DNA of 9,106 nucleotides from an uncultured bacterium. GTDB lineage: Bacteria; Actinomycetota; Coriobacteriia; Coriobacteriales; Coriobacteriaceae. The notes under the pieces were generated by a model. It worked only from the letters and a program-made list of their open reading frames with translations. It had not been told where the DNA came from and did no database searches. A program made the translations under genes and the position numbers. Shown piece by piece: positions 1-5,969 of this stretch (positions within the stretch are counted from its first letter, which is position 1; each line of letters starts with the position of its first letter). The DNA is taken from positions 1 to 9,106 of the forward strand of contig CAJMSV010000070.1 of the NCBI GenBank assembly GCA_905216175.1. The letters run 5' to 3'.

Positions 1-47
1 TTTGGTTCGTCGCGTGTCCGCTCCATAAAAGCCGATTTCATGTTTTT

Positions 48-70
48 GTGCCGCCCCTTTTGGGCGGCAC
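48..70 (+). terminator. GC-rich hairpin, probable terminator of a gene left of the window
   Basis: Arms GTGCCGCCC (48-56) and GGGCGGCAC (62-70) are perfectly complementary over 9 bp, with a CTTTT loop. The sequence after it (GTGTTGTATA) is only moderately T-rich, so it is a weaker intrinsic terminator than the near-identical hairpin at 1009-1027. A T-run lies just before it (43-47), but on the minus strand that reads as A's, so it does not favour termination in that direction. The gene it would end is outside the window. Confidence 0.5.
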
Positions 71-97
71 GTGTTGTATAGGGATTGGGTTGCGGCC

Positions 98-130
98 ATT
101 TGGTTGATGGTTCGGTTATTTGGTTGACGG
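98..130. repeat. 13-bp direct repeat, 20-bp period, upstream of the first gene
   Basis: ATTTGGTTGATGG (98-110) recurs as ATTTGGTTGACGG (118-130), with one mismatch and a 20-bp spacing, about two helical turns. It lies ~90 bp upstream of the ATG at 221, so it could be a paired regulator-binding site. It could equally be a chance duplication in low-complexity GGTT sequence. I could not place a convincing -35/-10 pair next to it. Confidence 0.35.
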
Positions 131-220
131 GGCTTGCTCCGGGTTGGGGCGGCGCCGTTGTTTAGGGGGTACACTGGGTGGCGACTTTTAGTTTATCTAC
201 TACCTGATGGGGTGTTTTTA

Positions 221-853
221 ATGGGCAAGAAGTCTCGGGCTCGGGTTGCTGCGGCGGGAACTCGCAAGGATCCTGGTCGTCGGGTTGCTGAGGGCAAAAA
301 GGCCGATCGTGCCGAGAAGGACAAGAAGGTCGGCGCGCATGCTCATCCTGAGTGGGCGCCTCATTTGAATTCGGCTAGTGAGGATTTGACTGCCAAGTTG
401 TTTACTCTGGTCGAGGTAATTTTGGGCGTGGTGCCCCTTGTGGTTATCGGTTTGTCCTTGGCTTCGAAGGACGCTACGAGTGTCGATAAACTCACCGAGG
501 TCTTTTCGCAGGAGCCCTCGATAGTAGTTACGTTTATCTCTGCGTGCCTGCAGCCGTTTGTGGCGTACATGCTGTACATGATTTATCGCAAATACTGCGA
601 GGGCGATGCGGGCTTTGCCGCCGGCAACCTGATCGGTCTTTTGTGCTCCGAGATCCTACTGCTCAATATCCCGGGCGTCATCGGTATGGGCATCTTGCTG
701 TGGCGTGTTTGGCGCAACGTTGCCCCGCACTTTGAGAGCTGGCTGTTTGAGCGCCGCGTAATGGGCGTGCTGGCAGACATTGCGGGCTCGCTCGTGATTT
801 TAGCCTTGGCGTTTATGTGCGCCACCGCCGCCCGCGGTCTCGCGGGCATGTAG
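221..853 (+). CDS. uncharacterised four-helix membrane protein with basic N-terminus (210 aa)
   Basis: I do not recognise this family. The frame is open from a TTG at 134, but I chose ATG 221: upstream residues look non-native, and a weak GGGG purine run (about 208-212) precedes the ATG. Residues 1-40 are very rich in Lys/Arg (MGKKSRARVA and on) with no hydrophobic stretch, so this tail should be cytosolic. Four hydrophobic segments follow at about 58-81, 100-122, 138-163 and 181-204, which would place both ends inside the cell. The segment between helices 2 and 3 holds YRKYCEGDAGFAAGN. There are no catalytic or nucleotide-binding motifs. The first ~60 codons are richer in T-ending and TTG codons than the rest. 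It stands alone: a hairpin lies upstream, and an inverted repeat plus a terminator lie downstream. A small transporter component or an envelope protein is possible, but nothing in the sequence decides it. Confidence 0.75.
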   Translation: MGKKSRARVAAAGTRKDPGRRVAEGKKADRAEKDKKVGAHAHPEWAPHLNSASEDLTAKLFTLVEVILGVVPLVVIGLSLASKDATSVDKLTEVFSQEPSIVVTFISACLQPFVAYMLYMIYRKYCEGDAGFAAGNLIGLLCSEILLLNIPGVIGMGILLWRVWRNVAPHFESWLFERRVMGVLADIAGSLVILALAFMCATAARGLAGM

Positions 854-871
854 TCTGTTCTCACCGACCAC

Positions 872-955
872 GGGGCGCAGGGCGGGGAAACCTTCCCCTC
901 GCGCTCACGGCTCCGCAGGGTCGCGCGAGGCAAAGGTTTCCCCGCCCTGCGCCCC
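872..955. repeat. 84-nt long inverted repeat (23-bp perfect arms plus 8-bp inner stem)
   Basis: The left arm 872-894 (begins GGGGCGCAGGGCGGGG) is exactly complementary to 933-955 over 23 bp. After a 2x2 internal loop (895-896 / 931-932), a second stem pairs CCTCGCGC (897-904) with GCGCGAGG (923-930). This leaves an 18-nt apical loop (905-922). No T-run follows on either strand, so it does not look like an intrinsic terminator. It begins 19 bp after the stop of the membrane protein gene. Its size and symmetry suit a dispersed intergenic palindromic element (REP/MITE-like) or a structured RNA. Copy number elsewhere cannot be judged from this window. Confidence 0.8.
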
Positions 956-1008
956 CGGCGTTGAGTCGTCGCACGCTCGTTACAGAAAAGCTGATAATAA
1001 GTTTGTGC

Positions 1009-1034
1009 GCCGCCCCTTTGGGGCGGCACTTTTT
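1009..1034 (+). terminator. Rho-independent terminator
   Basis: GCCGCCCC (1009-1016), a TTT loop (1017-1019) and GGGGCGGC (1020-1027) form an 8-bp all-GC stem, followed by ACTTTTTG. This is a classic intrinsic terminator for + strand transcription, most likely ending the transcript of the 210-aa membrane protein after it reads through the long inverted repeat. Its stem nearly matches the hairpin at 48-70. Confidence 0.85.
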
Positions 1035-1287
1035 GTGTGGGGTCCCGGTCTCCACAATTTTCGTCAAGCTATTGGTTAGATTTTGGTCAGTTGGCGTAAG
1101 GGTGGAAGTCCAAAAGATTGATGGCGAAAAAAGCTCAGAGAAAGTGCTGGTAGGGGAGTTGTTGAGCTTTTCGACAGCTTTTGAGCAAAAGAAACTTTGT
1201 GGCTATTGCCGGCGATTGCGTTGTCGCGGTCATGGCGGTGCGGGATGCTGGTCGTAAGCGTCGAATGCTCCGATTTTGGAGGCCAGC
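1035..1287. other. non-coding stretch upstream of the 140-aa gene
   Basis: I see no gene here. Frames that cross it either continue out of frame into the 140-aa gene or are short and lack a ribosome binding site. It should hold the promoter for the 1288 gene, but I find no good -35/-10 pair; TTGGCG (1091-1096) with AAGATT 17 bp later is weak. A small palindrome, CTTTTGAGCAAAAG, lies at 1178-1191, and AGCTTTT is directly repeated just before and within it. The stretch ends in the TTGGAGG ribosome binding site (1276-1282). Confidence 0.5.
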
Positions 1288-1710
1288 ATGGATCTGTTTC
1301 TTGAGACTCCGCAGCAGCAAGCTGAGCGCATGCTGCGTCAGCAGCAACGACTCATGGAGATGCAAATGCAGGGGGCGGCAGCCCAGCCCCCTGCGCAAAA
1401 TGCCACGCCTGCGGTTTCGCCTGCGGGCGAATCGGCACCAGAGGCCTATTCCGTACAGCAAGATTCATATGCGCAGGAGCTCGCGTTCGACAAAAGTCGC
1501 ACGCGTCGCCGCCGCATGGGCCAGCGCCTGCGCACATTGGCGATGATCGTGCTCATTCCGCTAGGACTTGCGGCGATTTTCTTGGTCTCGTATGCGCTCA
1601 CGTGCATCCTCAACGGCGCATCGCCCAACGAGGTGCTCCAACATCTGTCAGCCCTCGGCCAGCGCCTAGGCGATGTCGTAACAACCATTCGTGCCGGCTG
1701 GGAGAGCTAG
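1288..1710 (+). CDS. uncharacterised single-helix membrane protein (140 aa)
   Basis: I do not recognise this family. The frame can be opened at TTG 1276, but that TTG is part of the TTGGAGG ribosome binding site (1276-1282), which sits 5 nt before ATG 1288. I therefore start at 1288. Residues 7-33 are rich in Gln and Met (TPQQQAERMLRQQQRLMEMQ), probably helical. Residues 34-60 are rich in Pro, Ala and Ser and look disordered. A basic cluster RTRRRR (71-76) directly precedes one hydrophobic helix at about 84-108. By the positive-inside rule the long N-terminal part is cytosolic and the last ~30 residues (ASPNEVLQHLSALGQRL) lie outside. The protein has no signal peptide, enzyme motif or Cys pattern. 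rmuC starts 124 bp downstream with no terminator between, so the two may share a transcript. A scaffold or small envelope protein is conceivable. Confidence 0.72.
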   Translation: MDLFLETPQQQAERMLRQQQRLMEMQMQGAAAQPPAQNATPAVSPAGESAPEAYSVQQDSYAQELAFDKSRTRRRRMGQRLRTLAMIVLIPLGLAAIFLVSYALTCILNGASPNEVLQHLSALGQRLGDVVTTIRAGWES

Positions 1711-1834
1711 CGTTTTAGCGTCCGCGGCTCTAAGAGAAATTTGTCTGCAAGGCAGTGAGTGATCCGTGTGTGTGACGGGGTAAGATTGATCTCGGTATTG
1801 ATTGGTGCTCGATTGGGTTTGTTGGGCGGAGTTT

Positions 1835-3190
1835 ATGTCTGCTATTGATATTGTGCTTGTTGTGATCGCCTTGGTGGCGGTGGGGGTTGCTGTGGCTTGC
1901 GCCCTCCAACTCAAGAGCCTGCGTGCCGAGTTGCGGGAGCGTAGCGACAGTAGCGCGGAAACGCTGGCAGCACTCGAGCAGGCTAACAACGCGCTCGATA
2001 CCCTGAACGTCGCGCTGGCCGAAACCCGCCGCACGGCCAATGCCATCGCGCAGCAGCAGACGACCGATGCGGCCGTGGAGCAGCAACGCTACCTGACCAT
2101 CGCACGCGAGTTCTCGCAAGCTGGTGACCGGATGGATGACCTGCGCCGCGAGACGGCCCAACAGCTCGGCGCCAACCGCGAAGGCATTGAGCATCGTCTG
2201 GACAAGGTGCGCGAGACGGTTGATGCTCAGCTGGGCGCCATCCGCAAAGACAACAACGTGCAGCTCGATCAGATGCGCGCGACGGTGGACGAGAAGCTCT
2301 CTCGCACGCTCAACGACCGACTGTCGGCATCGTTTAAGCAGGTGAGCGACCAGCTCGAGGCCGTGTACAAGGGCCTGGGCGATATGCAATCTATCGCCAC
2401 CGGCGTTGGCGACCTTAAGCGCGTGCTGGGTAATGTAAAGGCGCGCGGCATTTTGGGCGAGGTGCAGCTGGGTGCGATCCTGGCGGACATCCTTACGCCC
2501 GACCAGTATCTGGAAAACGTCACCACCAAGCCCGGCGCCTCGGAGCGCGTTGAGTTTGCCGTCAAGCTGCCGGTAGACGAGGGCGATCCCGTGCTGCTGC
2601 CGATCGACTCCAAATTCCCGGGCGACGCGTACGAGCACCTGCTCGACGCGCAGGAGTCGGGTGATGCGGAGGCCGTGGCGGCTGCGCGCAAGACGCTCGA
2701 CACCATGGTCAAGCGCGAGGCAAAGGACATTTGCGAGAAGTACCTGAGCGTGCCCGCGACCACCAACTTTGGCATTCTGTTCGTTCCGTTTGAGGGACTG
2801 TACGCCGAGGTCGTCAGCCGCCCCGGGCTTATCGAGACCCTGGGCCGCGACTATCACGTCAACGTTGCCGGTCCCAGCACCATGGCGGCCATCCTCAACA
2901 GTCTGCAGATGAGCTATCAGACGTTTAAGTTGCAAAAACGTACCGACGACGTGCTGCGCGTGCTCTCCGCCGTCAAGGCCGAGCTGCCGCGCTATCAGGC
3001 GGCGCTGCGCCGCGCCCAGCAGCAGATCGAGACCGCGGGCAAAACGGTCGAGGGCATCATCACCACGCGCACCAACGTCATGGAGCGCAAGCTCAAGGAC
3101 ATCGACGCACTGGAAGACGTCGACCAAGCCGATGAGATCTTGGGACTCACGTCCGCGGACCTTCTCACAGACCAAGAAGACGAAGGCTAA
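1835..3190 (+). CDS. rmuC: RmuC family DNA recombination protein
   Basis: RmuC-family protein of 451 aa. The family is named for an E. coli gene that limits recombination at inverted repeats and carries a predicted nuclease-like core; its exact biochemistry is not settled. The frame is open from TTG 1802, but ATG 1835 is preferred: GGCGGAG lies just upstream (spacing only 3 nt) and the protein then begins with a proper membrane anchor. Residues 4-25 are a hydrophobic N-terminal anchor, and about 28-185 are Ala/Gln/Glu/Arg-rich coiled coil. The conserved core then starts with LKRVLGNVKARGILGEVQLG (194-213), followed by PDQY (222-225), PIDSKFP (256-262), VPFEGLYAE (317-325) and a GPST motif (346-349). 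These are hallmark RmuC segments, and the length is typical. A strong terminator begins 12 bp after the stop. A 529-aa open frame on the opposite strand is a high-GC shadow. Confidence 0.95.
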   Translation: MSAIDIVLVVIALVAVGVAVACALQLKSLRAELRERSDSSAETLAALEQANNALDTLNVALAETRRTANAIAQQQTTDAAVEQQRYLTIAREFSQAGDRMDDLRRETAQQLGANREGIEHRLDKVRETVDAQLGAIRKDNNVQLDQMRATVDEKLSRTLNDRLSASFKQVSDQLEAVYKGLGDMQSIATGVGDLKRVLGNVKARGILGEVQLGAILADILTPDQYLENVTTKPGASERVEFAVKLPVDEGDPVLLPIDSKFPGDAYEHLLDAQESGDAEAVAAARKTLDTMVKREAKDICEKYLSVPATTNFGILFVPFEGLYAEVVSRPGLIETLGRDYHVNVAGPSTMAAILNSLQMSYQTFKLQKRTDDVLRVLSAVKAELPRYQAALRRAQQQIETAGKTVEGIITTRTNVMERKLKDIDALEDVDQADEILGLTSADLLTDQEDEG

Positions 3191-3201
3191 TTGCAACAAG
3201 A

Positions 3202-3242
3202 CGGTGGGGCGCCGGCGCAAACGCGGGCGCCCCACCGCTTTT
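3202..3242 (+). terminator. strong Rho-independent terminator after rmuC
   Basis: CGGTGGGGCGCC (3202-3213) pairs perfectly with GGCGCCCCACCG (3226-3237), giving 12 bp. An inner GCG/CGC stem (3215-3217 / 3222-3224) closes on a CAAA loop. CTTTTC follows. It lies 12 bp after the rmuC stop and separates rmuC from the ABC transporter gene. Confidence 0.9.
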
Positions 3243-3317
3243 CGTATCGCACTTGTCTGGAGTGTGCTCCAATGTGCAACAATGGCGTTTCGCCCTATCA
3301 GACGCGAAAGGAAGCCC

Positions 3318-5120
3318 ATGTCTCAGAGAAGCACCAGCCCGCTCAGCCGCTCCACCGTGCGCCGCACGCTGCAGCGGTTTTGGGGTGTCACGCGCACGCA
3401 GCCGCTGATTGTCTTTCTCTCGGTGTTCTCGTCGGCGGGCTACATCTTTTTGCTGACGTTTGCCAATACCTATGTGATGGCCCTCATTGTCGACCGCGTT
3501 CAAGCCGGTCCCGTGGCGGGTGACCAGGTGTTTGAGGTCTTCGGCCCCTATATCCTGGCACTCGTACTCGTTAATCTGGTGGGTCAGATCCTCTCCAAGC
3601 TACAGGACTACACCGTCTACAAGCTCGAGATCGCAGGCAACTATCACCTGGCGCGTCTATGCTTCGACACGCTCTCCAACCAATCCATGACATTTCACAC
3701 CAGCCGCTTTGGCGGATCACTCGTGAGCCAGACGAGCCGTTTTATGAGCGGCTATACGGGGCTGGTGGACGTGACGGTGTATTCGCTCATCCCCACCATC
3801 ACCTCGGTCGTCTGCACCGTGGCCGCACTCGCCCCGGTGGTACCGACGTTTACCGTGATCCTGGTGTGCATCATGGTCGTCTACATTGCGTTTGTCTGGC
3901 TTATGTACAAGCGCATCATGCCGCTTTCGGCCGCGACGTCCGCTGCGCAGAACAAGCTCTCGGGCGTGCTCTCCGACGCGGTCACGAACATCTTGGCCGT
4001 TAAGACCTGCGGGCGCGAGGACTTTGAACGCGATCTGTTCGACGCCGCCGATCGTGCCGCGCGCGATGCCGAGACGGTCTCGATGCACGCCATGATGCAG
4101 CGCAACTTTACGACCTCGGGTCTTATCGTCATCACCATGGCCGTGGTGAGTGTGTTCGTGGCGGGCGGCAACGCGTGGTTTGGCATCTCGGCCGGCTCGC
4201 TCGTCATGATCTTTACCTACACCTATAACCTCACCATGCGCCTGAACTACGTAAGCTCCATGATGCAGCGCATCAACCGCGCGCTCGGCGATGCGGCCGA
4301 GATGACGCGCGTGCTGGACGAGCCACGTTTGGTGGCAGACGACGAGAACGCCCTCGAGCTCAAGGTGAGCGAGGGCGCGATTGATTTTGAGCACCTGAGC
4401 TTCGCATACCGTGACGCCGCGGCGGGCGAGAGCGTGTTCGACGACCTGACGCTTCATGTGGCGGCGGGCCAGCGCGTGGGCCTGGTGGGCAAATCGGGCT
4501 CGGGCAAGACGACGCTCACCAAGCTGTTGCTGCGCCTGGACGATGTTCAGGGCGGCCGCGTGCTCGTGGACGGCCAGGACGTCTCGCGCTGCACGCAGCA
4601 GAGCCTGCGCCGCCAGGTTGCCTACGTGCCGCAGGAGGCGCTGCTGTTCCACCGCTCCATTCGCGAGAATATCGCCTACGGCCGCCCCGACGCCACCGAC
4701 GAACAGATTCGCGAGGCGGCTCGCTTGGCTAATGCGACTGAGTTTATCGACCGCCTGCCCCGTGGCTTTGACACCATGGTGGGCGAGCGCGGCGTCAAGC
4801 TCTCGGGTGGCCAGCGTCAGCGCGTGGCTATCGCCCGTGCGATTCTCACCGACGCGCCGATTCTGGTGCTCGACGAGGCGACCTCTGCCCTCGACAGCGA
4901 GTCCGAGGCGCTGGTGCAGGAGGCGCTCGAAAACCTGATGCGTGGACGTACCTCCATTGTGGTGGCGCACCGCCTGTCCACCGTGGCGGCGCTCGACCGC
5001 ATTGTGGTGCTGGCCGATGGCGAGATCGTCGAGGACGGCACGCATGCGCAGCTCGTCGAGGCGGGTGGTGAGTACGCGAGCCTGTGGAGCCGTCAGACCG
5101 GCGCATTCTTGGAGGCGTAA
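3318..5120 (+). CDS. ABC transporter, fused permease and ATP-binding half-transporter (600 aa)
   Basis: Exporter-type ABC half-transporter that would act as a dimer in the inner membrane; the substrate cannot be told from sequence. I chose ATG 3318 because AAAGGAAG lies just upstream (3307-3314); the open frame reaches back into rmuC and its terminator, so earlier starts are unlikely. The N-terminal membrane domain has about six helices (roughly 30-60, 74-95, 152-172, 176-198, 265-285, 288-310). The nucleotide-binding domain is complete: Walker A GKSGSGKT (391-398), Q-loop Gln439 in YVPQE, signature LSGGQ (495-499), Walker B ILVLDE (515-520), D-loop SALD (523-526) and switch His551. All catalytic residues are present, so it should be active. 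No partner half-transporter or regulator lies alongside, so a homodimer is likely. nth begins 63 bp downstream with no terminator between. A long antisense open frame overlaps it and is a shadow. Confidence 0.95.
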   Translation: MSQRSTSPLSRSTVRRTLQRFWGVTRTQPLIVFLSVFSSAGYIFLLTFANTYVMALIVDRVQAGPVAGDQVFEVFGPYILALVLVNLVGQILSKLQDYTVYKLEIAGNYHLARLCFDTLSNQSMTFHTSRFGGSLVSQTSRFMSGYTGLVDVTVYSLIPTITSVVCTVAALAPVVPTFTVILVCIMVVYIAFVWLMYKRIMPLSAATSAAQNKLSGVLSDAVTNILAVKTCGREDFERDLFDAADRAARDAETVSMHAMMQRNFTTSGLIVITMAVVSVFVAGGNAWFGISAGSLVMIFTYTYNLTMRLNYVSSMMQRINRALGDAAEMTRVLDEPRLVADDENALELKVSEGAIDFEHLSFAYRDAAAGESVFDDLTLHVAAGQRVGLVGKSGSGKTTLTKLLLRLDDVQGGRVLVDGQDVSRCTQQSLRRQVAYVPQEALLFHRSIRENIAYGRPDATDEQIREAARLANATEFIDRLPRGFDTMVGERGVKLSGGQRQRVAIARAILTDAPILVLDEATSALDSESEALVQEALENLMRGRTSIVVAHRLSTVAALDRIVVLADGEIVEDGTHAQLVEAGGEYASLWSRQTGAFLEA

Positions 5121-5183
5121 GCGTCTCGGACGTGGGACAATTGTGCTCATAAGTTTATTGTGCCGTTGAGCCGAGGAGTCGTT

Positions 5184-5849
5184 ATGCCACGCGAGACCAA
5201 TGCCGCCAAGCGCGAGCGCGCCATCGAGGTGTGTGAGCGCCTCAACCGTCGCTATGGCCCGGTCGAGTGCTTTTTGGACCACGAGAATCCCTTCCGCCTG
5301 CTGATCGCGGTGCTGCTTTCGGCGCAAACGACCGATGCGCAGGTCAACAAGGTGACGCCGCGGCTGTTTGCCCAGTGGCCCACGCCCGAGGCCATGGCGG
5401 AGGCGAGCGTTGCCGATGTGGCCGATACCATCAAGTCACTCGGCTTTTATAAGAGTAAGGCCAAGCATGCCGTGGGGGCTGCACAGATGATTGTCGCCGA
5501 CTATGGCGGTGAGGTGCCGGCCGATATGAAGGAACTCGTCAAGTTGCCGGGCGTGGGGCGCAAGACGGCGAACATCGTCCTCAACGTCGGGTTCGGCATC
5601 GTGGAGGGCATTGCGGTCGATACGCACGTCAACCGCATCGCGCACCGTCTGATGCTGAGTCCCAAGACGCATGCCAAGGAGCCGCTCAAGACCGAGCAGG
5701 ATCTACTCAAGATTTTGCCTCATGAGTATTGGGAATCGGTCAACCACCAGTGGATCACCTTTGGCCGCGAGATCTGTGACGCCCGCAAACCCAAATGCGA
5801 CGAGTGTCCGCTGGCAGACCTTTGCCCGAGCGTGCGCGTTTTGGGGTAG
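5184..5849 (+). CDS. nth: endonuclease III (DNA glycosylase/AP lyase)
   Basis: Base-excision repair enzyme that removes oxidised pyrimidines and nicks the abasic site by beta-elimination. Length is 221 aa, close to the E. coli protein (211 aa). The frame opens at GTG 5160, but ATG 5184 follows a good GAGGAG site (5173-5178, 5-nt spacing) and fits the family start. LLSAQTTD (44-51) is the conserved early motif. The helix-hairpin-helix is LPGVGRKTA (121-129) with catalytic Lys127, and the catalytic Asp146 lies in VDTHVNR. The C-terminal 4Fe-4S cluster cysteines are Cys198, Cys205, Cys208 and Cys214, in the exact C-x6-C-x2-C-x5-C spacing. Everything needed for activity is present. It is 63 bp downstream of the ABC gene and is followed by an intrinsic terminator. 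Confidence 0.97.
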   Translation: MPRETNAAKRERAIEVCERLNRRYGPVECFLDHENPFRLLIAVLLSAQTTDAQVNKVTPRLFAQWPTPEAMAEASVADVADTIKSLGFYKSKAKHAVGAAQMIVADYGGEVPADMKELVKLPGVGRKTANIVLNVGFGIVEGIAVDTHVNRIAHRLMLSPKTHAKEPLKTEQDLLKILPHEYWESVNHQWITFGREICDARKPKCDECPLADLCPSVRVLG

Positions 5850-5916
5850 CTGTTCGGCGTGCGCCGGCGTGTCCATCCTATGCGTTACCATGACAATCAA
5901 TATTCTTGACGTACGA

Positions 5917-5944
5917 CCCGCCGAGCTTGCCCCGGCGGGCTTTT
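5917..5944 (+). terminator. Rho-independent terminator between nth and mfd
   Basis: CCCGCCG (5917-5923) and CGGCGGG (5933-5939) pair over 7 bp, with a 9-nt loop, followed by CTTTTGG. It lies 67 bp after the nth stop and only 25 bp before the mfd start. It most likely ends the nth transcript. Its closeness to mfd means that the mfd promoter either overlaps it or lies upstream of it; in the latter case it would sit in the mfd leader. Confidence 0.8.
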
Positions 5945-5969
5945 GGCGTTGCGATGCCGGAGGAACAGC

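Noticed and set aside
1121..1153. 10-codon micro-ORF (MAKKAQRKCW) in the leader of the 140-aa gene
   Set aside because: The purine run before it is too far away (about 12 nt), the peptide is too short to assess, and no attenuator hairpin is linked to it.
1181..1546. 121-aa + strand frame starting at TTG 1181 and overlapping the 140-aa gene
   Set aside because: It has a non-ATG start without a ribosome binding site, Arg/Cys/Trp-rich composition, and most of it overlaps the better-supported gene out of frame.
3258..3271. Short inverted repeat TGGAGTGTGCTCCA upstream of the ABC gene as a possible operator
   Set aside because: Only 5-bp arms, and no convincing promoter beside it; too likely by chance at this GC content.
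1730..3319. 529-aa open frame on the minus strand across rmuC
   Set aside because: It is fully antisense to a clear RmuC gene; its protein is repetitive Leu/Arg/His/Ala-rich sequence with no motif, as expected of a high-GC shadow frame.
5140..5164. Direct repeat ATTGTGC upstream of nth as a possible regulator site
   Set aside because: Only 7 bp long and with no linked promoter elements; within chance expectation.
3717..5327. 536-aa open frame on the minus strand across the ABC transporter and the nth start
   Set aside because: Antisense shadow of two clear genes, His/Arg/Ala-rich, with no recognisable domain.
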